A stretch of 64,000 bases of DNA from DASUGC01 sp035606665 (GTDB taxonomy: Bacteria > Acidobacteriota > Vicinamibacteria > Vicinamibacterales > SCN-69-37), in contig DATNEY010000038.1 of assembly GCA_035606665.1 (NCBI GenBank), positions 41,345-105,344 on the forward strand, given 5' to 3'. Positions within the stretch are counted from its first letter, which is position 1. Every line of letters starts with the position of its first letter. A model generated the notes under the pieces. It saw only the letters and a list, made by a program, of their open reading frames with translations. It was not told the DNA's origin and did no database searches. Position numbers and translations under genes: made by a program. Of the stretch, positions 51,897 through 60,207 are shown one piece after another.

Positions 51897-53183
51897 TCAG
51901 CGAAGTCCGGACGGCACTCGGGGCGTCGATAGCAGTTCCCCGAAGATCTTCCACCTTTCTTCAGGCTTGTCCTCCGTTCCCCCACTCCGATCGACGTAGG
52001 AGCGGACGATGTCCTGCCCGAAGTTGTAGTTGATGACGTAGCTGCGGTATTCGTCGAAGAATCGCGTGCGCTGTTCGGCGCGATCCTTCGGAGACATCGC
52101 CCACTTCTGCAACCAGGCGGCTGCGGCCTCGCGGGAAATCTCGCCGTTCAAGTACCGCCGCGCTGCCTCATTTCCGGCGTAGGACAGCTTCGCGATCTGC
52201 ATTTGCACCGCGTTGTACGTCTGCGCCGTTGACGGATCGATGCCCGCGAGTGGGTAGAGCTTCTCACGCTCGAAGGCCGTCCGCGACTCGCCCGGATACG
52301 CAACCTCGATGCCGAAGTTGGCCGTGCCCTCGGCGATCAGCGACTGCGGTGAAAAGAGCGGATAGACAGAGAACTCCACCCAGCCCCGTTCCTTGACGAG
52401 GTGCTGTTCGAGCAGGGCGTTATAGACGTGGTGTCCCGGGTAGCCCTCGTGGCAGGCGAGATCGATCGCGCGGTCGATCGTGATCGGCAAATCCATGTTC
52501 ACCTGGATCACGCTCGTGAAGTTGCCCTTGTACCAGTTGTAAGCGCTCCACGACTTGCCGGTCACGTACTCCACCGTGAAGGTCTCTCCCGGCGGTAATT
52601 GCAGATGCGCGAGCGTCCTCGAGCGGCAGCCCTCGATGGCCGCGCGGAACACCCCATCCACTTTGTCTTTCGGAATCACGTATTTCTCGCGGAACGCGGC
52701 GTATCGATCCACCAGTGAGCCTTTGCCCGGCAGCAGCTTCGCCAGGGCGTCGAGCACCGGCCTGAATTCCGACTCGGCTTTGTTCGGCGGCCGCGCGTCG
52801 TACAGGCGCTCGGCCTCGTCATCGAACGGGAGTTTCTGACCGCCGAGCATCGCAACCCGAGTCTCGACAGCCCCGAGCTGCCTGTCCAGGTAGTCGCGCC
52901 TCAGTCTTCCGATCGCATCGATTGCCGGCGGCACCGGGGTCGCGCGCACTTCCTTGCGCAGAGCTTCGGCTTCGGCGCCGAGCTCTGTCAGTGTCAGCGC
53001 CGGACCGGTCGGCTTCCATGCAGGGTCGCCATAGTACGCGTCAACGAAGTTCTTGTCGTGTTGTCCAACGCGAAGGACGAGCTTGACGTACCGTTCCGCT
53101 ATCGAATTCATGTCGGGTCCAGGTGCCGGTGTGGAGCAGGCGGCTAGAGCAGCCGCGCAGATGGCAATGGCGAGCCGTCGCAT
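51897..53183 (-). CDS. DUF885 lipoprotein with HExxHH-like metalloprotease motif
   Basis: 428 residues. The lipobox cysteine C16 (LAACS) anchors it. The catalytic-looking part is DLACHEGYPGHHVYNALLEQ (zinc-binding HEGYPGHH), followed by SLIAEGTANFGIEVAYPGES with a possible third-ligand Glu. The rest is helical. DUF885 members are thought to be periplasmic peptidases. Precedes the quinone oxidoreductase in the same transcript. Confidence 0.87.
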   Translation of the reverse strand: MRRLAIAICAAALAACSTPAPGPDMNSIAERYVKLVLRVGQHDKNFVDAYYGDPAWKPTGPALTLTELGAEAEALRKEVRATPVPPAIDAIGRLRRDYLDRQLGAVETRVAMLGGQKLPFDDEAERLYDARPPNKAESEFRPVLDALAKLLPGKGSLVDRYAAFREKYVIPKDKVDGVFRAAIEGCRSRTLAHLQLPPGETFTVEYVTGKSWSAYNWYKGNFTSVIQVNMDLPITIDRAIDLACHEGYPGHHVYNALLEQHLVKERGWVEFSVYPLFSPQSLIAEGTANFGIEVAYPGESRTAFEREKLYPLAGIDPSTAQTYNAVQMQIAKLSYAGNEAARRYLNGEISREAAAAWLQKWAMSPKDRAEQRTRFFDEYRSYVINYNFGQDIVRSYVDRSGGTEDKPEERWKIFGELLSTPRVPSGLR

Positions 53184-53303
53184 CGGGTGAGCTTACCAAG
53201 ACGGTACGTCGATGCCAGTAGGGGAATTAACGTAAACTTCCAACCGCGTCGATATTCGAACAGCCCTGCGGGGTCTCGAACTTTGAACTTCGTGCCTTAG
53301 ACA

Positions 53304-53669
53304 ATGCCAACACTCATCCCACAGCCAACCGTGATCCCCTGCGTGGGGACCAAGCCAAAGCAGATCCAGGAATTCGCCGGCCGCGTCAATTCCGGCCACT
53401 CCAGCGTCAGCATCGCGCGCATGATTTCCCCGTCAGGATGGATCGAGCCCGGCCAGCGGCCGGAGTTCGAGGAAATCACGGTCGTCCTGAAGGGCACGCT
53501 GCACGTCGAGCACGAGGGCGGGGCGCTCGACGTCAACGCGGGCCAAGGCGTCGTGACCCACGCGGGTGAGTGGGTGCGCTACAGCACGCCCGGGCCGGAA
53601 GGCGCCGAGTACGTCGCGGTCTGCATCCCGGCGTTCTCGATCGACACCGTCCATCGCGATGATGCCTAA
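53304..53669 (+). CDS. Cupin-domain protein
   Basis: 121 residues, one conserved beta-barrel: SVSIARMISPSGWIEPGQRP, FEEITVVLKGTLHVEHEGGA, VNAGQGVVTHAGEWVRYSTP. The first metal motif is incomplete (E in the FEEITVVL strand, H in VTHAGEW), so it may bind a small molecule without catalysis. Divergent from the DUF885 gene. The 120 bp between show no sure promoter. Its stop overlaps the ABC ATPase start. Confidence 0.8.
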   Translation: MPTLIPQPTVIPCVGTKPKQIQEFAGRVNSGHSSVSIARMISPSGWIEPGQRPEFEEITVVLKGTLHVEHEGGALDVNAGQGVVTHAGEWVRYSTPGPEGAEYVAVCIPAFSIDTVHRDDA

Positions 53670-54549
53670 CGATCAAAGGGCGCCAGCCGCGCCACAGGCG
53701 CGGCCCGCCGGAGCGGAGCGGGGCGATGGGGTTCCCCTCCAAACGAGGACCGACGGCGACGGCGGGTCCGGCGGGACGAAGTCCCCCGGTAAAGCGATCG
53801 AGACCCACGGGCTCCGGAAGGAGTTCGGCGAATTCGTCGCCGTCGATGGGATCGATCTCCTCGTCCCTCGGGGCAGCTTCTACGGTTTTCTTGGACCGAA
53901 CGGCGCAGGCAAATCCACGACCATCAAGTGCCTCACCGGCCTGCTCACGCCGACGGCCGGCACGTTCCGCGTGCTCGACATGGATCCGATCGCGGACCCG
54001 GTGGGCGTGAAGCGCCAGGTGGGCGTCGTTCCCGAGGACCTGGCGTTGTTCGATCGCCTGAGCGGCGCCGAGACGCTGGGCTTCGTCGGACAGGTGCACG
54101 GCCTCGACGCGAAGTCCATCCGCGCGCGCTCGCAGGAGCTGCTCGCGCTCATGGATCTGACCAAGGCCGCCAACGAGCTCGTGGCCGACTATTCGCACGG
54201 CATGCGCAAGAAGATCGCGCTGTCGGCCGCGCTGCTGCCCGCGCCTCGGCTGCTCTTTCTTGACGAGCCGTTCGAAGGCATCGACGCGATCGCCTCCCGG
54301 CAGATCAAGGATCTGCTCGCGGCGTTCGTGAAAAACGGGGGTACGGTGTTCCTCACCACCCACGTGCTCGAAATCGTCGAGCGTCTCTGCGACTTCATCG
54401 GGATCATCAACAAGGGCCGCCTCGTCACGCAGGGATCGATGGCGGACCTGCGGGCGGGCGGCGTCGAGGGGCAGTCACTCGAGGAGCGTTTCATGGAGAT
54501 CGTCGGCGCGTCGAAGTCCGCGCTGCCGACGCTCGACTGGCTCGGGTAG
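53662..54549 (+). CDS. ABC transporter ATP-binding protein with a repeat-encoded N-terminus
   Basis: 295 residues if ATG 53662 is used, since it overlaps the cupin stop (gatgatgcctaa). Residues 9-43 then come from the interspersed two-hairpin repeat and are low-complexity (RAPAAPQARPAGAERGDGVP). The ATPase itself begins at AIETHGLRKEFGEFVAVDGI, with Walker A GPNGAGKST, Q-loop region VGVVPEDLALFD, signature YSHGMRKKIALSAALL, Walker B RLLFLDEPFEGID and the H-loop TTHVLE. Works with the permease at 54562 as an exporter, substrate unknown. Confidence 0.88.
   Translation: MPNDQRAPAAPQARPAGAERGDGVPLQTRTDGDGGSGGTKSPGKAIETHGLRKEFGEFVAVDGIDLLVPRGSFYGFLGPNGAGKSTTIKCLTGLLTPTAGTFRVLDMDPIADPVGVKRQVGVVPEDLALFDRLSGAETLGFVGQVHGLDAKSIRARSQELLALMDLTKAANELVADYSHGMRKKIALSAALLPAPRLLFLDEPFEGIDAIASRQIKDLLAAFVKNGGTVFLTTHVLEIVERLCDFIGIINKGRLVTQGSMADLRAGGVEGQSLEERFMEIVGASKSALPTLDWLG
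53686..53790. repeat. Interspersed two-hairpin element, copy A
   Basis: The left hairpin gccgcgcc-aca-ggcgcggc (53686-53704) merges into a conserved core that starts cccgccggagcggagc and runs on as ggggcgatgggg. The element ends with a hairpin ccgg-c-gggac-gaa-gtccc-ccgg (to 53789). Copy B at 60092-60198 has the same core and right hairpin, but a left hairpin of different sequence that is still fully paired. It lies inside the 5' end of the ABC ATPase frame. Confidence 0.88.
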
Positions 54550-54561
54550 CCGGATCCCACG

Positions 54562-56286
54562 ATGGAGACCCTGGGAGCGCTGCGCGCGATCATCTCGCTC
54601 CGCTGGCGGATGCTCAAGAACAGCATCTCCGGCGGCCGGAAGCGCGATGCACTCGAGCAGATGTCGAGGGCGCTCGCGCTCGTCGTGCCGATCCTGATTG
54701 CGTCCCTGTCGATCGGCAGCTTCGTCGCGATCAGCATCATCGGCTTCATGGGCGGCCGCGCGATCGCCAGCGGCCTGCTCGACACGGCCGTCGGCCTCTT
54801 CATCCTCCGCATGGTCTTTGGCGTCGCCTCGTTTGCGATCATCGCGCTGGCGCTGGTCACGCCGACGCAGAGTACGGTCACGCGGTACACGCGGCTGCTG
54901 CTCCTGCCGATTCCGCGGCGGGTGCTGCATCTCGTCGAAGTGCTTGCGACGCTCGCCGATCCGTGGCTCGCGGTCATGGCGGCGGGCCTGGTCGCGTTCG
55001 CGGTGGGGATGCTTGCGGGCGGCCGGCCGGGTGCCGCGCTCGCCGCGCTCATTTCAGGCGGGGCGGGCATCGCCGTGCTGGTGTGCCTGTCATCGCTCAC
55101 CGGGTTTCTGGTCGCCTGGTTCATGAAGAGCCGCCGTCGCAGCGAGCTCTTTACGTTGCTGTTCGTCCTCACTGTCTCCGTGGTGTCGTTCATTCCGATG
55201 TACCTGGCGCCGATCGACCAGGAAGGCCGTGATGCCAGGCGCAGCGAAGACCGCGCGCGGCGATCGCGCCAGTTCAATGTCGAGGAATTCAACCGGAGTC
55301 TGCCCTCGTGGAGCCGGTACATCCCGTCGGAGCTGTACGGGCGCGCCGTGGCCGACGGCCTGCGCGGGGAGACGGTTCGCGTCGCCGCCTGCGTGGCGAC
55401 GCTGTTCCTGCAAGCGGGACTCCTATACCTGTTCTCGTCGCGCGTGCACGCGCGCATGTTGAATTCGCTCGAGGGCGATCACAGCCGCCGCAGATCCACG
55501 GGCATCAAGGGCCCGGAAGCGAGGCTGCCCCTGTTGTCGCCCGGCGCGTCGGCGGTCGCATGGGCGCAGTTCCGCGGCGCTCTCCGCACCGTCCGTGGGC
55601 GCCTCACGATTCTGCTTCCCGGCCCGATGCTCGGGATCATGACGTTCGCATTTCACCGCGTGCCGCAGGAGAACTGGGCGCGTCACGCCGCGGACCAGGG
55701 CTACCTCCTGCTCGGTGCGTCGATCATCTTCACGTTCTACTCGCTGCACGCCGTCAGCATGAACTTCTTCGGATCCGATCGCGCCGGCTTTACACGTCAG
55801 CTGCTCGCGCCGCTCTCCGACCGCGACCTCGCCTGGGGCAAGATCGGCGGCTTCGCGATGATCGTCGGCACGGGCCTCGTGATCTGCCTCGCGACGTCGC
55901 TCGCCGTCGCGCCGAGCGGTCCCCCGGCCTACTGGATCGCGACCATCATCGGCGGCGCGGCGGCTTTCATGCTTCTGTGTCCGGTTGCGATCTGGTTCTC
56001 GGCGATCTTTCCCGTTGCCTCCGATCTCGGCAAGACCGGCTCCGGCGGCAATCCGCACCCGCTTCCAATGATCGCGGGCACCATCTGCACTGCGCTCTTC
56101 GCGCTCCCCGTCGCCGGGGGCATCGTCATGAGCGAGTACATGCTGAAGAGCCAGTTCTCCGCCGTGTTGCTGATGCTGGTGTACCTCGGCATCGCCGCCG
56201 GCGTCGGCATTCCGCTCGTCAATCTCGCGTCACGGACGATTGGTGCCAGACGCGAGAATCTGGCACTGGTGGCGCAGGGGAAGTAA
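54562..56286 (+). CDS. ABC exporter membrane subunit
   Basis: 574 residues, 12 bp after the ATPase gene. About 12 transmembrane helices in two halves separated by a charged loop near 210-260 (DQEGRDARRSEDRARRSRQF). The N-terminus LRAIISLRWRMLKNSISGG is the conserved opening of a group of large ABC-2-like exporters of unknown substrate. The mid-part FGSDRAGFTRQLLAPLSDRD is also typical. No TonB or periplasmic partner, so an exporter is most likely. Confidence 0.85.
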   Translation: METLGALRAIISLRWRMLKNSISGGRKRDALEQMSRALALVVPILIASLSIGSFVAISIIGFMGGRAIASGLLDTAVGLFILRMVFGVASFAIIALALVTPTQSTVTRYTRLLLLPIPRRVLHLVEVLATLADPWLAVMAAGLVAFAVGMLAGGRPGAALAALISGGAGIAVLVCLSSLTGFLVAWFMKSRRRSELFTLLFVLTVSVVSFIPMYLAPIDQEGRDARRSEDRARRSRQFNVEEFNRSLPSWSRYIPSELYGRAVADGLRGETVRVAACVATLFLQAGLLYLFSSRVHARMLNSLEGDHSRRRSTGIKGPEARLPLLSPGASAVAWAQFRGALRTVRGRLTILLPGPMLGIMTFAFHRVPQENWARHAADQGYLLLGASIIFTFYSLHAVSMNFFGSDRAGFTRQLLAPLSDRDLAWGKIGGFAMIVGTGLVICLATSLAVAPSGPPAYWIATIIGGAAAFMLLCPVAIWFSAIFPVASDLGKTGSGGNPHPLPMIAGTICTALFALPVAGGIVMSEYMLKSQFSAVLLMLVYLGIAAGVGIPLVNLASRTIGARRENLALVAQGK

Positions 56287-56420
56287 GTCCGGGGTCCGGA
56301 GTCCAAGGTTCAAAGTTCGTCCAGAGTCCAGAGTCCAGAGGTCGTCCAAGGTCCAAGGTCCGAGGTCCGAGGTCCGAGGTCCGAGGTCCGAGGTCCGAGG
56401 TCCAAGGTCCAAGGTCCAAC
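56287..56420. repeat. 7-bp tandem array, gtccgag/gtccaag/gtccaga (about 18 units)
   Basis: Starts 1 bp after the permease stop. gtccggg, gtccgga and gtccaag are followed by three gtccaga, then after a one-base shift two gtccaag, six gtccgag, two gtccaag and gtccaac, all at exactly 7 bp. It ends 10 bp from the stop of the minus-strand four-helix-bundle gene. Its inverted counterpart is at 57001-57190. Confidence 0.92.
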
Positions 56421-56429
56421 GGTTGTCTG

Positions 56430-56870
56430 TCAGTCCGGCGGCCGCTTCTTCTTCGGACTAGAGATCGATCCGGGTGACGTGAGACTGTGACGGCGCCTTG
56501 GAGAGACAAAGGGCTTGAGGCTGACGATGAGGCCAACGGTGAGGCGTGTGGCCTGGTCCGCCAGTTTGAAGGCGTTGCTGCATTCCTCTTCTGTGAAGTA
56601 TCCACGGTCGATCCCGTCCTGAATCCAGACCCTGGCTTCTTCGAGTGAAGACCGCGATATCCGCAGGAAGTGGGTAAAGTCGCCCGCAAGGAATCGATGA
56701 AACCCCTCGGCAATGTTGACCTCAGCGCCTGCCGCTGCCTCGAGCAGTTGTGATCTGAAGCGGACGTCGGTCGTTGCTCGGGGCGACGAGGCGACCAGGC
56801 GATACACCTCCAGTTTGAACGCCCTAGTCGCTTGGTACGCCTTCAACTCGCGCAGCGTCCTGACGCCCAT
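56430..56870 (-). CDS. Four-helix-bundle protein (S23/IVP family)
   Basis: 146 residues from ATG 56870, chosen because MGVRTLRELKAYQATRAFKL is the typical family opening. The centre EAAAGAEVNIAEGFHRFLAG and the SSLEEARVWIQDGIDRGYFT segment match the family of proteins first seen in 23S rRNA intervening sequences and later found as stand-alone genes; the Avd protein of diversity-generating retroelements shares the fold. The C-terminal tail (SPRRRHSLTSPGSISSPKKK) is basic and disordered. Flanked on both sides by inverted copies of one heptamer array. Possible nucleic-acid binding; true function unknown. Confidence 0.85.
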   Translation of the reverse strand: MGVRTLRELKAYQATRAFKLEVYRLVASSPRATTDVRFRSQLLEAAAGAEVNIAEGFHRFLAGDFTHFLRISRSSLEEARVWIQDGIDRGYFTEEECSNAFKLADQATRLTVGLIVSLKPFVSPRRRHSLTSPGSISSPKKKRPPD

Positions 56871-57197
56871 GCCACTCGCAACGCAAGGTCCGGACCATGC
56901 CAGCACTGGCGAAATCGGTCTTCGTCAGCGCGCTGTCGCGCAGCTAATTGGAGAAACTCCACGACTCGATTCCATCGTGATTGGAAAAACTCCAACGAAC
57001 GGACTTTGGACTCTGAACGACCCGCGAACTATGAACCCTGGACGCACTCTGGACCTTGGGACGAACTCTGGACTCTGGGACGAACTCTGGACCTTGGGAC
57101 GAACCCTGGACCTTGGGACGAACTCTGGACCTTGGGACGAACTCTGGACTTGGGACGAACTCTGGACCTTGGACGCCGGACTCTGGACTCCTGAGCC
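56871..57197. other. Gene-free region between four-helix-bundle gene and response regulator
   Basis: 327 bp without a plausible gene. It contains a direct pair of dyads (attggaraaactcca at 56947-56961 and 56980-56994, centres 33 bp apart) that look like operator sites upstream of the four-helix-bundle gene, and then the heptamer-derived array up to the response regulator stop. Confidence 0.55.
57001..57190. repeat. 19-bp (7+7+5) tandem array, inverted relative to 56287-56420
   Basis: About six copies of a 19-bp unit, tgggacgaactctggacct, plus degenerate ends. Its ggacctt and ggactct pieces are the reverse complements of aaggtcc and agagtcc from the 56.3-kb array. It stops 7 bp before the response regulator stop codon. 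Confidence 0.9.
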
Positions 57198-57926
57198 TCA
57201 CCCCACGAACTTGTATCCCAGTCCGTGCACCGTCAGTACGAACTGCGGATGCCTTGGATTCGGCTCGATCTTCTGCCGGAGCCACGCGACGTGGACGTCG
57301 ACGGTGCGCGTCGAGGGCATCGAGTGGTAGCCCCAGACTTCGTTGAGGAGCTCGTCGCGGGTGAGCGTGGCTTCGCGGTGTTCGATGAAGTACTTGAGCA
57401 GCAGGAACTCGCGTGCTGAGAGCTCGAGAGGATGGCCGGCGCGCACGACTTCGGCCTTCCGGAAGTTCACGCTGACGTCGCCGAACTGATACTCGACCGC
57501 GTTCGTGCCCGTGCCCGCCGCCGCGCGGCGCGTCTGGACTTCGATGCGTGCGAGCAGTTCGAGCATGTCGAACGGCTTGGTGAGGTAGTCGTCGGCGCCG
57601 AGCCGCAGGCCGTGCACCTTGTCGACGATCTGTCCACGCGCCGTCAGCATGATGACGGGTGTCTGCACGCCCTTCTGCCGGAGGTCGCGGCAGACGTCGA
57701 AGCCGCTCGCGCCGGGCAGCATGACGTCGAGCAGGATCACATCGAATTTCTGGCCTGTCGCCGTCGCGAGGCCTGACGGTCCGTCCGTGGCGGATACCAC
57801 CGTGTAGCCCTCGCTGCGGAGGCGGTCGGTGAGCGTGATGACGAGCCCGGGTTCGTCCTCCACGAGCAGCACGCGTTTGGAATCCGCCGCCCGATTGGCA
57901 CCCGAGCGAGAGGCAGGCGCGGCCAT
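57198..57926 (-). CDS. OmpR/PhoB-family response regulator
   Basis: 242 residues from ATG 57926, which overlaps the kinase stop by ATGA. A short disordered start (MAAPASRSGANRAADS), the receiver KRVLLVEDEPGLVITLTDRL with acceptor Asp in VILLDVMLPGASGFDV and Lys in DDYLTKPFDMLELLARIEV, then a winged-helix DNA-binding domain (LSAREFLLLKYFIEHREATL, TRTVDVHVAWLRQKIEPNPR, VLTVHGLGYKFVG). It is the partner of the histidine kinase. Target genes are not seen; the 60208 and 61235 genes are candidates by closeness. Confidence 0.93.
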   Translation of the reverse strand: MAAPASRSGANRAADSKRVLLVEDEPGLVITLTDRLRSEGYTVVSATDGPSGLATATGQKFDVILLDVMLPGASGFDVCRDLRQKGVQTPVIMLTARGQIVDKVHGLRLGADDYLTKPFDMLELLARIEVQTRRAAAGTGTNAVEYQFGDVSVNFRKAEVVRAGHPLELSAREFLLLKYFIEHREATLTRDELLNEVWGYHSMPSTRTVDVHVAWLRQKIEPNPRHPQFVLTVHGLGYKFVG

Positions 57927-59953
57927 CACAACGAACGCCTCTGCGCGGGCACGTGCGGGTTGCTGGTTGTAGGTTGCAGGTTGGATTCCGAGCCCACCTG
58001 CAGGTTGTTGGTTGCAGGTTGCAGGTTGGAAGCAGGAAGAACGAGCGTGAACGTCGTGCCCTCGCCTGGCGTCGAGGTGACGGCGATCCGGCCGCCATGT
58101 GCGTCGACGACACCCTTCACGAGGCTCAGGCCGAGGCCGTTGCCGTGGATCTGCCTGTCGCGCGCATAGCCGCCGCGGTAGAACGGCTTGAAGATGTGCG
58201 GGAGATCCTCGGCCGGAATGCCGCGGCCGCGATCCGATACCGCAATCGATACCTGGCCCTCGTCCCTGCCCGTGCCGCGCGCGACGGTCACGCCGATCCA
58301 ACCACCGTCCGCGCCGTACTTGATGGCATTACCCACGAGATTCAGCAGCGCCCGGCGGATCGAGTCCTCTTCCGCCATCACTGCGGGTGCACCGTCTTCA
58401 ATCTTGACCTCGAATGTCAGCGACTCGGCTTCCGGCAGCGACTCCGACGAGGCGATGACATCGCGAACGAGCCAGCCCGCATCGACGGGCCGCTTCGTAT
58501 GGAGGCGCTTGGTGTCCGAGAGGCCGGCGTACTCGAGGACCTGTTCGACCATGTCCGTGAGCCGGCGTCCCTCGGTCTCGATGAGATCGCCGTATCGCTG
58601 TGCCTGCTCGGGGTCGTGGACGACGCCGGCCGCAAGGTTCTGCGCGGCCGAGCGGATGACCGCCACCGGCGTCCGCAGCTCGTGCGACACCGTGGCGACA
58701 AAGTCGAGTTGCTGCGCTGCCAGCTTCTCCGAACGGCGTGCATTGACGAGAACCAGGAAGGCGCTCGTCGCAAGCACGCCGAGGATGCCGAAGCTCAGCC
58801 AGAGATTCCGTGTCCGGATGCGGCCGACAGCCGCGTCGAGCGATCCGGCGCCGTGCTGCAACAGCAGCGTCCATGAGGACGTGCCTCTCGCGCGAGCGGC
58901 CACCTGGTTGGCGGAGACCGTCGCCGAATGCTGCTCGATCACCATCGAGAGCTCATCGGCCATCCGCGCCGGCCTGGTGACGTCCGCGCGTCCAGCCCTG
59001 CCGCCCGACGAGCCGGCCGCCGGCTCTGACGCTCTCGCCGACCACATCATCGTCGCTCTGGGAGACTGCGTTCCGGTTACTGCGGTCACGACACCCTTGA
59101 CCGACTCCATCCGGATTCCGAAGAATGCGGCCGACGCGTCCGACTTTTCGGCGCTGAGCATCTGGCCGGCCGGCAGACCGCGTGAAAGAAGCACGTTCGA
59201 CTTGCCGTCGAGAACGGCGACGCGGTACCGATCCGATCCACCTTCAGGAAAGATGCGTTCCACCAGCGCCGGCAACACCGTGCTCGTGACGTGCTCGCGA
59301 TCGATCTCCAGCACCACGTAGCTGGTCGTCGGACCGACGTTGAATCTGAACGACGTCGAGACGCCCGGTACGCGGAGGGTGCCGTCCTGCGTTGCGGGCT
59401 CCATGGCCGGCGCGCCTGCAATCAGAAGCGCCGGTACGTCGGGTAGCACCGGCATCGCGGCGATGACGATGCCTGGTGGGAGGCCGGCGGCGACAGCTTT
59501 CGTTGCTTCGGCCGCACCGAAAAGACTGACGCCGAGCCTCGCACGAACGGACTCGAGCGAAGCCGGCCACTCGACCGCTTCGAATGACTTCGTCTCGTGG
59601 TTGTACTTGTGGAGCGCCATCGTCTGGCCGCTCTGATTCGCGAAATACGCCGCCTTGATGAGCCCGGGGAAGCGCGCGGTCGTCTGCCACTCCTCGTACT
59701 GACGCGTGAAGCGATCCGGCGCGTCCGGTGAGAATGACGGCAACGGACGGAACAGCTGGTACGCCCGGCCGAGCTCGCGGTCGAAGTCCTCCGCGAATTC
59801 CCTGGAGCGCCGATCGAGCGACTGCTTCATCTGCTCGCGCTCGGCTTCGCTCACCTGACCGACCCAGCGGTACTGCAGCGCGCCGAGCGCCACGACAAGG
59901 ATCAGCAGCGACACGGGCGCAAGCAGCGCGAGCGGCAGGCGTCGTACCGTCAT
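57926..59953 (-). CDS. Sensor histidine kinase with repeat-encoded C-terminal tail
   Basis: 675 residues. Two membrane helices (about 10-28 and 395-415) enclose a large periplasmic sensor with a Ser/Ala-rich part. The kinase core has the H-box TVSHELRTPVAVIRS, N-box LLNLVGNAIKYG, G1 AVSDRGRGIPAEDLP, F-box IFKPFYRG and G2 GNGLGLSLVKGVVDAHGG. The last 30 residues after FTLVLPAS (NLQPATNNLQV and NLQPTTSN) are written by a heptamer array and are probably unstructured. It phosphorylates the regulator encoded just downstream. Confidence 0.92.
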   Translation of the reverse strand: MTVRRLPLALLAPVSLLILVVALGALQYRWVGQVSEAEREQMKQSLDRRSREFAEDFDRELGRAYQLFRPLPSFSPDAPDRFTRQYEEWQTTARFPGLIKAAYFANQSGQTMALHKYNHETKSFEAVEWPASLESVRARLGVSLFGAAEATKAVAAGLPPGIVIAAMPVLPDVPALLIAGAPAMEPATQDGTLRVPGVSTSFRFNVGPTTSYVVLEIDREHVTSTVLPALVERIFPEGGSDRYRVAVLDGKSNVLLSRGLPAGQMLSAEKSDASAAFFGIRMESVKGVVTAVTGTQSPRATMMWSARASEPAAGSSGGRAGRADVTRPARMADELSMVIEQHSATVSANQVAARARGTSSWTLLLQHGAGSLDAAVGRIRTRNLWLSFGILGVLATSAFLVLVNARRSEKLAAQQLDFVATVSHELRTPVAVIRSAAQNLAAGVVHDPEQAQRYGDLIETEGRRLTDMVEQVLEYAGLSDTKRLHTKRPVDAGWLVRDVIASSESLPEAESLTFEVKIEDGAPAVMAEEDSIRRALLNLVGNAIKYGADGGWIGVTVARGTGRDEGQVSIAVSDRGRGIPAEDLPHIFKPFYRGGYARDRQIHGNGLGLSLVKGVVDAHGGRIAVTSTPGEGTTFTLVLPASNLQPATNNLQVGSESNLQPTTSNPHVPAQRRSL
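57957..58033. repeat. 7-bp tandem array inside the 3' end of the histidine kinase gene (11 units)
   Basis: Eleven units in phase: gggttgc, tggttgt, aggttgc, aggttgg, two divergent units, then tgcaggt, tgttggt, tgcaggt, tgcaggt, tggaagc. In the kinase reading direction the unit is aacctgc, the same as at 35636-35663. Confidence 0.88.
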
Positions 59954-60091
59954 AGCCGCGAGTCTAGCATGCAGACTTCGCGCAAAAGAGGCTGGAAATC
60001 CTTGTGTTTCAACGTTTTACGTTCTTAACAATCTCTTTGCCCACGCTTAACCACATCCCCGGAACGCCGCCGTCTAATCCGATCAGTCAGA

Positions 60092-60198
60092 GCGCGCAGC
60101 AATGCGCGCCCGCCGGAGCGGAGCGGGGCGATGGGGCCCCCCTTTAATAGAAGTGCGACGGCGACAATAGGGGGTCCGGCGGGACGAAGTCCCCCGGT
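60092..60198. repeat. Interspersed two-hairpin element, copy B
   Basis: Left hairpin gcgcgca-gcaa-tgcgcgc (60092-60109), the shared core cccgccggagcggagc (from 60109), a variable middle (about 60135-60170), then the right hairpin ccgg-c-gggac-gaa-gtccc-ccgg. The next gene starts 10 bp later, so it would be the end of that gene's leader. The 140 bp before it, back to the kinase start at 59953, show no other clear element. Confidence 0.88.
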
Positions 60199-60207
60199 CA
60201 AGAAAGA

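Noticed and set aside
56287..57190. Diversity-generating retroelement, because the four-helix-bundle protein shares the Avd fold
   Set aside because: No reverse transcriptase, no template/variable repeat pair and no adenine-specific mismatches are visible.
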